Source: G963676655 sp963676655
Lineage (GTDB): Bacteria; Verrucomicrobiota; Lentisphaeria; Victivallales; Victivallaceae
NCBI GenBank assembly: GCA_963676655.2
Contig: CAXXKX010000005.1
Span: 558,001 to 622,000 of the forward strand
DNA: 64,000 bases
Direction of reading: 5' to 3'
The notes under the pieces are model-generated. The model did not search any database and was not told the DNA's origin. It worked only from the letters and a program-made list of their open reading frames with translations. The position numbers were made by a program, and so were the translations under genes. Positions 16,882 to 26,065 of this stretch are shown here, piece after piece (within the stretch, counting starts at the first letter, position 1; every line of letters starts with the position of its first letter).

Positions 16882-17975
16882 CTTTTTCGCCCCTTCTTAT
16901 TTTTTTCTTTAGCTTCCTCTACAGCCTGCAACATCATCTTTTTAATCTCCGGATCAAAAGTCAATAAATATGCGGTTTGACCGGAAGAATTTTTAGCCAT
17001 CGGATCAGCTCCGGCTTTTAAAAGAATCTGGACAACTTCCTTGTGTCCTTTCATACCGGCGATCATCAGCGGCGAGAAATTATCCGCCAGGGAAATATTT
17101 ATATCCGCTTTCTTCAAAATCATCTTGTCAACAAGATCGACATTATTGAAGTAAACCGCCCGTTGCAACGGCATCCATCCCCGCTCATCGATCTGATTCA
17201 GATCAACCCCGGGCCGGAGAAGTTTCTTGAGTTCGTCATCTGTAAACTGTTTCGGCTCAGTCTTCAGGGAGTCAACAATATAAAAATCGGTTAATTTATT
17301 TAACAACGCAGGTTCATTAGTGAGAAATTCCCCGAGCCGGGGACCGGCAAGAAATCCTCCGGCAAAAAACATTCCGACCGCAACTAAGCTCATCCCCAAA
17401 GGGTATTTAGCGCGTTCCCAATAAATAAGAATGAAGATCAGGTTTATCGGCGGAATGAACAAACAAAGCAGAAACCACATAAATCCCGTCTTAATCCAGG
17501 CCCAGCACCACATCAATAAAGCGTATATATTGCAAATCAAGCCAGCGCATACCATGAAAAAAGCGACATAGAGAGTTAACACATTGTTCGGCATCAGCAA
17601 ATATAAAAATACCCCGAGCGCAAGTACCATTAAAGAGGAATAACTGGTCAGTTGCAAAGTCAACAACGGGTAATTGATAATCGTCCGTTCTTTGGTTACA
17701 TTTTTAATTTTCTTGCGACGGTATATTTTGTAACCGAGATGCTGCTTCTTTACTTTACCGGTCATGGTATTAAAAGAACAGCTTCCGCAAATAACGTCAT
17801 TCTGTTTCATTTGCTTACCGCAATTAGGACATGGCTTGGTCTGCTGAACCAGCGCACTTTTCCGCGGCACGGATATATGCGCGCCGCAGCCCGGGCACAC
17901 GGCCTCGCGGCCGACCCAGCGGTCTTCCGTTTCCAGCAACGCATTGCAGGTTTTGCATCTGAAGTCATAAGGCAT
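16878..17975 (-). CDS. Zinc-ribbon, multi-pass membrane, ankyrin-repeat protein
   Basis: A 365-residue composite protein. Two zinc-ribbon-like Cys clusters lie at residues 7/10/27/30 and 49/52/63/66. Residues ~105-215 contain several transmembrane helices. The C-terminal ~245-350 holds two or three ankyrin repeats (GVDLNQIDERGWMPLQRAVYFNN, DNFSPLMIAGMKGHKEVVQILLKAGADP, split here by about 33 residues). The tail is basic. Zinc ribbons plus membrane helices plus ankyrins suggest a scaffold facing the cytoplasm; no enzyme motif is seen. It overlaps and is probably co-translated with the RlpA-like gene, suggesting a cell-envelope role. AAAGGA lies upstream of the start. Confidence 0.82.
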   Translation of the reverse strand: MPYDFRCKTCNALLETEDRWVGREAVCPGCGAHISVPRKSALVQQTKPCPNCGKQMKQNDVICGSCSFNTMTGKVKKQHLGYKIYRRKKIKNVTKERTIINYPLLTLQLTSYSSLMVLALGVFLYLLMPNNVLTLYVAFFMVCAGLICNIYALLMWCWAWIKTGFMWFLLCLFIPPINLIFILIYWERAKYPLGMSLVAVGMFFAGGFLAGPRLGEFLTNEPALLNKLTDFYIVDSLKTEPKQFTDDELKKLLRPGVDLNQIDERGWMPLQRAVYFNNVDLVDKMILKKADINISLADNFSPLMIAGMKGHKEVVQILLKAGADPMAKNSSGQTAYLLTFDPEIKKMMLQAVEEAKEKNKKGRKR

Positions 17976-18125
17976 AAAAACAATATTCCTTTAACGACCG
18001 CCTATACGCGGTTGACTGTCAATAATCAAAATTACAAAATTTTCATGACACCAAGGTCAACAGCTTTATTTTCAATTAAAGCTAACATAAATTAAATATA
18101 CCACCAGACGATTGAAAATTCAATC

Positions 18126-20330
18126 TCAGCTCTTACGGATCTCTTTTACTTTCAGCTTAACCGCATCAGCAGCGGCTTTCAATTCATCCAGCATCGCGGA
18201 ATCGGGCAGATCGCGCCCGAAACGCAATTTCAAATATAAATTAATAAAGTTCTTCATCTCAGTCGCGATATCCGGCTGCGCCTTGCTTGCGGCAACCGAG
18301 AAGTCCAACGGCGTCATCTCTCCGGTCAGAGGTACTCGATATTTTTTAGCGAACAGACGGCGCAAAGTTTCAAATTCAGCAACCGCCGCCTGCCGTGGCG
18401 GCGGCAGCTCCAGCTCGCGCAGTTTCCGGCGTCTTTTGCGCCAGTGTCGCCACAACCAGTACAGCAGCAATAAAAACACCGGTCCGCGCAGAGGATGTAC
18501 CAGCAGATCAAACAACAATTCAAACAAGCCGGAAAATACCGCGACAATCGCCTTCGCGTAATAACCGTTTCTCATATCAGCCAGGACCATCCGGAGAAAG
18601 CCGCTGATCCGGTCGGTCCAGGTTTCAACAGTGCCCCATTCGCCTTTGAAGTTCGGCACCCCGTCAGGCGGAGTCGGCTCAATCAACGCCCATCTTTTTT
18701 CATCCCGCAAATAAGCTTCAACCCAGGCATGCGCGTTACCAACCCGGGTGGCGAAATAACGCTTTGACGGATGCTGATCAACACAGACAAAACCGGTTAC
18801 GTAACGGGCAGGAATTCCACGCTGCCGCAACAGCAGCACGGTTGATGCGGCAAAAAGCTCGCAATGGCCCTGATCGCATTTAGTCAGGAAATTAATAACC
18901 GGGTCCACATCAAAAAGTTGATAATCGACGATTTTATATTTATAATTCTGCAAGAAATGACCGACTATCAAATTAGCAGATTTCCGGTCGCTAAGTTTCC
19001 CGGAGGCATTAGCGAAAATCTTGCTCAATACTTTATTCAACGGCTCACGAATTTTTTCAGGAACCTCCAGATACTCGGGTTTTCCGACCGGATTCGGATA
19101 CTGATAAGCAAGATCGGAATTATATCCCGGCGCGTAGGCGGTATAACCTCCGTCTTTGGTCCAGTCCTCAGGCGAAATGACTCCGTCTTTCGAGGCTGTA
19201 AGCTGATCGGCAATGATGTCAAAACAGCCGGCATCGGCCGGAACCGGCAACACCTTGCTGTGAAAACTTGAGGCCGGAACGATCAAATAGGGATTTTTGC
19301 GTTTATCACCATAATACTTGTACCAGAAAGTCTTGAATGAAAGTACCCCTTCATAAGCCTTTGAGTTCAAGCGCTCAACATTTGACCCGGCACCGCCTTC
19401 CTTTACCGCTTTACCTTGAGGATTGGGATTATCCGTTGCAGTCTCCCAGGCTCCATTGCTATATTTTTCATAGGCCTGGGCCCGCAAATAACCGGGAGTC
19501 TTTGGGGTGTAGACCCGCATAACCACCTTATTGCGATTTTCCTGGTTATCGGCCCCGACCATCGTCCTTAAATCAACTTTATTAGAGAAGAACTCGTGAG
19601 TGCCCCTGCCCCGCCAGCGCGAACCGCTGCGAATAAACAGATTTTCCAGATTTCGCAATTCCTGACTATAATGATTTTTTAATTTGAGTAGACCAATCGT
19701 CCCCAGCGGCAGCATTACAATAACAAAAATTAACAATGTATTACGGAATATCCGGTACTTTGGGGACGCCTTGATCAAAGCCGCCGGAACCGCCAACCGG
19801 AAAGCAACCAGCGTCAGCGCCGCCACAATGATTATGGTTCCGATAAAATACCGCCTCAGATCAGCGAGAACAAAATTGAACATCGTCAGACGCTCGTTGA
19901 CCGCGCTGCCGCCGTAGAAGTCGCCACCCATCAAAATTGTGCAAAAGGCCACTCCGGCCGCGATTCCTGGAATCCAGCCGCCAAGATTGAACATGGAAAG
20001 TATCGCGGCGGCAAAGAGCATCGTCGGCACCGACAACTGCGGACGCATCAAATAGCTGACCAGTCCGAACCGGTTAGTATTGATCGGAAAAACAAAATCA
20101 AAAAGAACCACCATAACCAGAACCGCGACAACCGAATAGATCAGGGTCCGGTCATTAAACTTTACCGGAGTCCGGCGGAAAATAGAGATAGCGACCAGAA
20201 TAATGGTAATCAACGGCACATGCGGCAAATCCGCGGTTATACCGAAAAATACTGATGAAACTACCAGGAGCGCCCCGGCTGGAATCAGCAGACGTAAACT
20301 TCTTTTTTTTTCAACTACTTCCGTTTTCAT
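18126..20330 (-). CDS. TgpA-type membrane transglutaminase-like protein
   Basis: About 734 residues. The N-terminal ~200 residues have several membrane helices (DUF3488/TgpA_N type). A periplasmic transglutaminase-like core follows: catalytic Cys in DQGHCELFAAST, His in GNAHAWVEAY and Asp in IEPTPPDG. A further membrane helix lies near residue 590 (GPVFLLLLYWLWRHW), then a DUF4129-like C-terminal cytoplasmic tail. The ATG at 20330 overlaps the DUF58 stop by one base; a GTG one codon earlier is possible. It is the third gene of the common MoxR-DUF58-transglutaminase operon. The substrate is unknown; a role in envelope protein processing is inferred. Confidence 0.92.
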   Translation of the reverse strand: MKTEVVEKKRSLRLLIPAGALLVVSSVFFGITADLPHVPLITIILVAISIFRRTPVKFNDRTLIYSVVAVLVMVVLFDFVFPINTNRFGLVSYLMRPQLSVPTMLFAAAILSMFNLGGWIPGIAAGVAFCTILMGGDFYGGSAVNERLTMFNFVLADLRRYFIGTIIIVAALTLVAFRLAVPAALIKASPKYRIFRNTLLIFVIVMLPLGTIGLLKLKNHYSQELRNLENLFIRSGSRWRGRGTHEFFSNKVDLRTMVGADNQENRNKVVMRVYTPKTPGYLRAQAYEKYSNGAWETATDNPNPQGKAVKEGGAGSNVERLNSKAYEGVLSFKTFWYKYYGDKRKNPYLIVPASSFHSKVLPVPADAGCFDIIADQLTASKDGVISPEDWTKDGGYTAYAPGYNSDLAYQYPNPVGKPEYLEVPEKIREPLNKVLSKIFANASGKLSDRKSANLIVGHFLQNYKYKIVDYQLFDVDPVINFLTKCDQGHCELFAASTVLLLRQRGIPARYVTGFVCVDQHPSKRYFATRVGNAHAWVEAYLRDEKRWALIEPTPPDGVPNFKGEWGTVETWTDRISGFLRMVLADMRNGYYAKAIVAVFSGLFELLFDLLVHPLRGPVFLLLLYWLWRHWRKRRRKLRELELPPPRQAAVAEFETLRRLFAKKYRVPLTGEMTPLDFSVAASKAQPDIATEMKNFINLYLKLRFGRDLPDSAMLDELKAAADAVKLKVKEIRKS

Positions 20331-21673
20331 CACAATATCCTCACCCGTCCTTCAAATACATCTTCGGCATTTACCAGCACTCCGCCGGGCGGAGTCTGCA
20401 CCGGACTTTCCGCCGCTATCACTATCGGCTTAACGGCGACTCCGGCCTCACGCAATTCCCGGACAAAATCCTGATGCGCCTCCTCCCACTCCGGCAACAA
20501 CAGAATACAACAACCAATCGCCGCGATCTCATGCATAACCTCCGCCTCAATCGAATCAATCCCGGCATCCCGGTTGAAATCGATCGCCGCAAGTACGTCC
20601 AGCAGATTATCCATACAGGCGAACCCCCGGCCGGCCTGAAAATGAAAGACCTCCGGCCCGGCGGCAAAAAGGTCGACCACATGCTCTTCACGGGTCAGAA
20701 AATCCGAAACAGAAGCGGCCAGACACAACATTGCTTCCAGCTTTTTCCGGCGTTCAGGTACAGTAAAATCAATCATAAAGGATTTACGGCGCGGAATATA
20801 AGTATCGACAATCAAAGCCACCCGGCTGATAAACTGCTCCTGAAATTCCTTGACCACGAGTTCGCCGGTTCTGGCGCTCCCGGCCCAGTGAATGTGGCGC
20901 GGATCGTCGCCGATTCGAAAATGACGACAGCTTAAAAAGTCGGTGGATTCGCCGATACGCGAGATTTTGGCCAAGCCCTCGCGCTGATACCTGGACCCCG
21001 GTGGCAACTGCAAATCAGTTAACGGGGTGAAATCGGGATATACAAGCAGTTTATCCGGCGCGCCACGGCGGCGAAAATCGTTCAGCGTGAGGGCCAACGG
21101 AAAAGGTGAAGTGGCAATGGGCGAGTATATGTTGTATGCGCCGCGACGCACGGTTCGTATTTCAGCCTGGACCGCAACCGACTCACCCGGTGGAATACAC
21201 GCCACAACCGGACGTTTCTCCCAAATCAGGGAAGCATCATATTGAAACGGATCAAAAAATATCTCCCAGGCCGGAAAGAATTTGCGTTTGTTTTCAGCGG
21301 TATATTTAACCGTAATCGTACAGCCGGACCGGACCCGTTTGGGAAAACTCCGGTTGAGAATGAATTTAGGTTTAAAAATCCAGCCGACCAGATAATCTAT
21401 CGCGAAAGCGGCGATCAGTCCCATCGCCATATAGATAATCGGCGAATCAGGCGCATTGGCGAATGTGCTGAATACAATTACAAAACCAGCAGCCATAACC
21501 AGCACCCGCCCCGGGGTCGTCAGAGTTCTGACATAGATTCCGTAAAGCCATGAAACAAGAATAACGGTCCGGGAACGAACTCCCGGCATAACCTCGACCT
21601 CAGGTATTTTTACCCAGTCAGGCCCGTTCAGAAAATGCTCGCGCATAACGCGATATGTCTCATATAACTTCAT
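20330..21673 (-). CDS. DUF58 / von Willebrand A-like membrane protein
   Basis: A 447-residue protein with two N-terminal hydrophobic segments (residues ~48-68 and 78-95). The DUF58 signature is present near residues 255-280: RIGDDPRHIHWAGSARTGELVVKEF, split here around position 265. The C-terminal part has a vWA-like fold with a partial metal site (VALIVDTYIP). DUF58 proteins act together with MoxR ATPases, probably as adaptor or metal-linked substrates in envelope quality control; the exact reaction is not established. It lies 17 nt downstream of the MoxR gene and overlaps the TgpA-like gene. Confidence 0.92.
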   Translation of the reverse strand: MKLYETYRVMREHFLNGPDWVKIPEVEVMPGVRSRTVILVSWLYGIYVRTLTTPGRVLVMAAGFVIVFSTFANAPDSPIIYMAMGLIAAFAIDYLVGWIFKPKFILNRSFPKRVRSGCTITVKYTAENKRKFFPAWEIFFDPFQYDASLIWEKRPVVACIPPGESVAVQAEIRTVRRGAYNIYSPIATSPFPLALTLNDFRRRGAPDKLLVYPDFTPLTDLQLPPGSRYQREGLAKISRIGESTDFLSCRHFRIGDDPRHIHWAGSARTGELVVKEFQEQFISRVALIVDTYIPRRKSFMIDFTVPERRKKLEAMLCLAASVSDFLTREEHVVDLFAAGPEVFHFQAGRGFACMDNLLDVLAAIDFNRDAGIDSIEAEVMHEIAAIGCCILLLPEWEEAHQDFVRELREAGVAVKPIVIAAESPVQTPPGGVLVNAEDVFEGRVRIL

Positions 21674-21690
21674 AGCAAACGATAAAAGGA

Positions 21691-22617
21691 TTAAACCGGA
21701 GCCTTGATCTGCTTGACCAGATCAGTGACAATTGCCTGGCGTGAAACGCCGGCAAACTCCGTTTTATTTTCCAGCACCAGACGATGCGCCAAAACCGGGA
21801 CCGCCATCTCACGGATATCATCCGGAGTGACAAAATCTCGTTCGTCAAGCCAGGCTGCGGCCTGGGCGCACCGGGTAAGCGAAAGCAAGGCGCGCGGACT
21901 GGCGCCAAGCCGAATCCGGTCATCAATCCGGGAAGAACGGATCAAACGTACCGCGTAAAGCGCCACCGATTCTTCAATTCCAACCTCACGGACCTGTTCC
22001 TGAACCTCCACAATTTCATCACAATCCAGCGCCGGATCCAATTCATCCAGCGGATCGTTCTGTTTGCGCGAAAAGAGCATTGCCATTTCGTGTTCTTCTT
22101 CCGGATACCCCAGTACCAGCTGCATGGCAAAACGGTCCAGCTGAGCTTCCGGCAAAGGATAAGTTCCCTGGTATTCAATCGGGTTTTCCGTTGCCAGAAC
22201 AATAAACGGCGACGGCAGCCGGGTGGTTCTGCCCTCCGTCGAAACCTGCTGTTCACTCATTGCTTCGAGCAGAGCCGACTGGGTTCGCGGCGAAGCCCGG
22301 TTGATTTCATCCGCCAGCAGAACATTGGAAAAAACCGGGCCTTCACGAAAATCAAAAGTGCCTTCGCGCGGATTGTAGATGGAGCAGCCGATGATGTCTG
22401 TCGGCAACAAGTCAGGCGTAAACTGAACCCGGTGGAAACGCCCTTTGATCAGACCGGCCAACGCCTTTGCCAAAGTGGTTTTCCCCACCCCGGGAACATC
22501 CTGCATCAAAACATTTCCGCCGGCACACAAAGCAATCGTCAACAATCTGACAGCCTCCGGCTTACCCTTGATAATCGTATTTAATTTTTCCTCAAGCGTC
22601 CTGACTTTATTAATCAT
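21691..22617 (-). CDS. MoxR-family AAA+ ATPase
   Basis: A 308-residue ATPase. Walker A is GVGKTTLAKA near residue 43, Walker B is VLLADEINRASP near 103, sensor 1 is ATENPIEYQGTYPLPEAQLDRF (split around residue 145), and sensor 2/arginine region is GASPRALLSL near 254. MoxR proteins are chaperone-like ATPases that act on vWA-domain partners, here the DUF58 protein directly downstream. AAGGAG lies ahead of the ATG. First gene of the operon. Confidence 0.95.
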   Translation of the reverse strand: MINKVRTLEEKLNTIIKGKPEAVRLLTIALCAGGNVLMQDVPGVGKTTLAKALAGLIKGRFHRVQFTPDLLPTDIIGCSIYNPREGTFDFREGPVFSNVLLADEINRASPRTQSALLEAMSEQQVSTEGRTTRLPSPFIVLATENPIEYQGTYPLPEAQLDRFAMQLVLGYPEEEHEMAMLFSRKQNDPLDELDPALDCDEIVEVQEQVREVGIEESVALYAVRLIRSSRIDDRIRLGASPRALLSLTRCAQAAAWLDERDFVTPDDIREMAVPVLAHRLVLENKTEFAGVSRQAIVTDLVKQIKAPV

Positions 22618-22781
22618 TGATACTCCTTTTTTTCACGCCAACCCGTTATTCTCTTATTGTTTATGCACGCTTTTATTTTCAATATTCCAATTCCAAGGCG
22701 TTCCCATTCATTCCCATTCCCAGGGCTAATTCGCTTCAGCTCTGTCACGCATTCATTTCCTCCTTGGATGTTCCTTGTTGA

Positions 22782-22808
22782 ATATTGGATATTGGATATT
22801 GGATATTC
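22782..22808. repeat. Three tandem ATATTGG copies
   Basis: Perfect 7-nt repeats in the 254-nt gap between MoxR and the J-domain gene. The same gap carries repeated ATTCC-rich sequence and no coding signal. Probably slippage-prone spacer DNA. Confidence 0.65.
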
Positions 22809-22871
22809 AATTATCCAATTCCCTGGCTCCTCTCCGTAATGACATGAATGCTTATCTCCCTCGGAAATATT

Positions 22872-25800
22872 TTATTTCGGCTCCCTCAAATAGGTTCCAT
22901 CATCTTTATTAGAAATATTGAACCTGGCAACATACGGGACCTCTGTCCCCTGAACCAGACAGAAGAAAATACGACCATAGAAAAGATAACGTGAATTATC
23001 ATCGGCAACATATTCAGCCGTCGGTTTGCCGTAAATCCGTTTAATATCCGTCAACGGCAATTTATTCTGATTGACGAAGACAAATAATTCGTCCGGAGCC
23101 TTCTTCCCGCCTACCGTAACAAACAATCCGTTCCCGACAATCTCGCAATCCAACAGCATAGCCGCCTCAATACCGGAATACTTCAAGTCAGTTTTGCTTC
23201 TCAATACCGCCAACCGGGGTTTTACACTATTGATCAGCGGGCTTAGTTTTGGCATGGAGTTATCAAGGTTCGGAGGAGAACAACCAGCCAGCAGACGCTT
23301 AAGACGTGGGACATCCTCTCCTAAAGTCATTGCGTTCTTCAACATGCACCAGGCCACCCCGGAATGGTCTTTCGACACTATTTTTTCAGCAATATCAACC
23401 AGGTCAAGAACATAGTCATAATCAAGATCAATCTTATCCCGGCCACTGCTCAAACTTGCCGCTTTTCCCTCAAACTTTTCTTCTGCGACATAATCGGTGT
23501 AGACCGAATTTATGGGAGAGGTAATCTGCATGACGATATATTTTTCAGTTTGAGGAAGAACAATATCAAAGGTGCAGGTTTTGTCTCCGGTTCCACTGCG
23601 CAGCGTTTCCCGACCATTATTAAATTTAAAGACCGCTTTCCATTGGAAACGGCGACCACCGGTCCAGAATATTTTCGTTTTGCCAAGATTCTCAAAACGG
23701 AATATCTGCACGCCTGAAGCCTTATAGGTACGACCATCCTTTTTTTCGACAACTTCAGAAGCTCCTTCCGGAGCATGCCAGGCAAATCCCCGTTCCATCA
23801 AAATATCCAAAGGCACATCATCAACGGCCCGGATATTTTTATCCAGCACGAAAAGACTGATTTTGTCCTTGTCGGCAACCGGCTTGACCAGCCCCATTCT
23901 CTTTTCCAGGTATTCCGACTTCAGCTTTATCGCCGGAGCCATGACTACCCGGAATCCCATCTCCGGGCCGGACAACCAGGGAAAAACGGCCACTTTCATA
24001 TTCTTGCTGTTTTTCGAATAACCGAGAGCAAGATTGGCATTCCCTTTCAGGTTAACAACTGCAGAATCATTGAATTCAGCCACACCAAGTTTATTTACGT
24101 TCACATAATCCAGACACCATTCACGCATCAAATCGCCGGGAAGAGCTTCCCGGTCCAGCAGAGTCCCGGCCTGTATGGCGTTGCGGCCGGCCATAAATTC
24201 ACGCTCGGTAGGCAAACGAACCTCCCAACCGGATTTCAGAATTCTTTTGTCTTTGGCATATTCAGTCAGCTTGCGACAAAAAACAACCGCGTCGTACCAA
24301 CTAACCCTTACAACCGGTTTTTTCCCGGGCAATTTGTCGCCGGCCATCCCGGTTATTGCCTGATACTGTTCTTCTGTTATCTCAAAATGGGAGATCATAT
24401 AAGGTTTATCCAATAGCACCGGCTGTTGGGGAGTATTAACCAGTACCGGAACAAAAGTCACAGAAGTCCCGGGAAACGCAAAGCCTTCACGACTCAAATC
24501 ATAGTCAAACATCTGCCGGGCGAAGTCAATATAGGTAATCAGTTTTTCCGGCGCATCAGTTTTGGCTTTTTCCAGAATCGCCATTGCGTCCTTATGGTAT
24601 TCTGTGCCGACATATCCAGACAGCATCCAGGCGGCAAAACATCTGGCATCAAGTGATCTTTTCGTTGATTTAACAACTATTTCCAATAAGTTCAAACGTT
24701 CTTTATTGGTTGATTTCAGGGGATACCGCATCAACGAAGATAACGCGGCAGCTTTTTCCACCGTTTCACCTTTAGAGAAATAATTAAAACAACTGAGCAG
24801 ATCGCTACGTAACTTGCCGGAAGATTTTAGCTCCTGAGCTTTTCTCTGAATCTCAATTTTATTCTCAAGTAATTTAGAAAAATTGGTCAAGTCAGTCAAC
24901 ATCGGCTCCGATTTCTCATCTTTGATCATAATATTGATTCCGGACAGAATATCGGTAAGCGGCATACCATCGGGTTCCCGCTTGAGGAAATTAAAAATGT
25001 CTTTTTTGTAGTTATCCGGCAAAAGTTTAAAGTTTTTTGCCAAAACCACCATATTACCCGGATTCTGCTTTATCATATGCGACAAAACGTCAAGAGCAGC
25101 TTCAGCTGTCTTGTTTTTCAGGAATTCAGGAGTAATCCCCCCTGTCTGATTAACCTCGAAAACCGGCTTTTCCTCACCATCGTAACGTAAGCTGAAACTT
25201 TTTTTCCCATCAACATCGGAGAGGGCAAACGTAAAATACGGACGACTCTTGCCTGCCGCCTGAGCCAGATCAGTGCAAATTTTCCACAAATTGGAATCCC
25301 GCACTTCATGCCTGACCACAGTAGCCAAGTCATGATCTGAAATATTAATTTTATAATTCCAATAGCCCAAACCATATTCTTTATAGGCATAATGACCGTA
25401 ATAACCCAGTCCGGCCAGGAATAAGATTAGAATAATGCGAAAAACCGCTTTGCGACTGATTCTGACTCCATCCACAATGCGATCATATAACTTTGTGCCG
25501 ACACTGGTTTTTAAAACTTTATCAAGCGTAAAACTGTAACCACAGTCAATACAAATCTGAGCAAGTTCGGATAGCTGGGCTTTGCAGTTCGGACATTCTT
25601 TCAGGTGTTTTTGAATTTCAAAAAGACTGTTCTTAGCTTTAGGCAGGGTTCTCTTCGAATCATCCGATTTCTTATCTTCCAGACCGATGATTCTAATATC
25701 GCCAACAATTTCCGGTTTGGCGACTTTCGGCATGGACTGCGTCGGACGCTCAGTCGGGGGAACTATTCCAAGTTTATCGGCAAGCTGCCGGTCGTAATCG

Positions 25801-26051
25801 TCTTTTTTCTCAGGCAGTTCAAGAATGGTACAGGCTACTCCAACCTGATTCATAATCTCCTGAACAGCACGGGCCGTTTTGGGGTCCGGGTGCAACTGCC
25901 AGTCTTTCAGCTTGCGCAGACAGCGCAAACCGGCACGATGAACTTTCCGGGGATTTGACTCAAAAAGCGCCAAACCCAGCAATTCATAATGATTCGGGGA
26001 GGTTATATCCTCCCGGATATCTAATATTTTATTATAAAGATTATCACTCAT
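22872..26051 (-). CDS. Membrane J-domain protein with zinc ribbon and FGE/SUMF1-like domain
   Basis: A 1,059-residue protein. Residues ~20-92 align with a J domain: HYELLGL at the start, the HPD triplet at 54-56 in the loop, and KKDDYDRQL at the end. A zinc ribbon follows (Cys 153, 156, 167, 170), then a single membrane helix at 203-221. The following ~300 residues are helical and unassigned. Around 530-715 is a formylglycine-generating-enzyme/EgtB-type fold (HFEITEEQYQAITG, VSWYDAVVFCRKLTEYA, GWEVRLPTEREF, GFRVVMAP). The last ~340 residues include beta-rich sequence of unknown type. J domains stimulate Hsp70 ATPases, and this gene starts 14 nt after a kinase-Hsp70 fusion gene, which makes it that protein's likely partner. 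Whether the FGE-like domain is catalytic is not clear. Confidence 0.82.
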   Translation of the reverse strand: MSDNLYNKILDIREDITSPNHYELLGLALFESNPRKVHRAGLRCLRKLKDWQLHPDPKTARAVQEIMNQVGVACTILELPEKKDDYDRQLADKLGIVPPTERPTQSMPKVAKPEIVGDIRIIGLEDKKSDDSKRTLPKAKNSLFEIQKHLKECPNCKAQLSELAQICIDCGYSFTLDKVLKTSVGTKLYDRIVDGVRISRKAVFRIILILFLAGLGYYGHYAYKEYGLGYWNYKINISDHDLATVVRHEVRDSNLWKICTDLAQAAGKSRPYFTFALSDVDGKKSFSLRYDGEEKPVFEVNQTGGITPEFLKNKTAEAALDVLSHMIKQNPGNMVVLAKNFKLLPDNYKKDIFNFLKREPDGMPLTDILSGINIMIKDEKSEPMLTDLTNFSKLLENKIEIQRKAQELKSSGKLRSDLLSCFNYFSKGETVEKAAALSSLMRYPLKSTNKERLNLLEIVVKSTKRSLDARCFAAWMLSGYVGTEYHKDAMAILEKAKTDAPEKLITYIDFARQMFDYDLSREGFAFPGTSVTFVPVLVNTPQQPVLLDKPYMISHFEITEEQYQAITGMAGDKLPGKKPVVRVSWYDAVVFCRKLTEYAKDKRILKSGWEVRLPTEREFMAGRNAIQAGTLLDREALPGDLMREWCLDYVNVNKLGVAEFNDSAVVNLKGNANLALGYSKNSKNMKVAVFPWLSGPEMGFRVVMAPAIKLKSEYLEKRMGLVKPVADKDKISLFVLDKNIRAVDDVPLDILMERGFAWHAPEGASEVVEKKDGRTYKASGVQIFRFENLGKTKIFWTGGRRFQWKAVFKFNNGRETLRSGTGDKTCTFDIVLPQTEKYIVMQITSPINSVYTDYVAEEKFEGKAASLSSGRDKIDLDYDYVLDLVDIAEKIVSKDHSGVAWCMLKNAMTLGEDVPRLKRLLAGCSPPNLDNSMPKLSPLINSVKPRLAVLRSKTDLKYSGIEAAMLLDCEIVGNGLFVTVGGKKAPDELFVFVNQNKLPLTDIKRIYGKPTAEYVADDNSRYLFYGRIFFCLVQGTEVPYVARFNISNKDDGTYLREPK

Positions 26052-26065
26052 AATCCTGCTATGCG

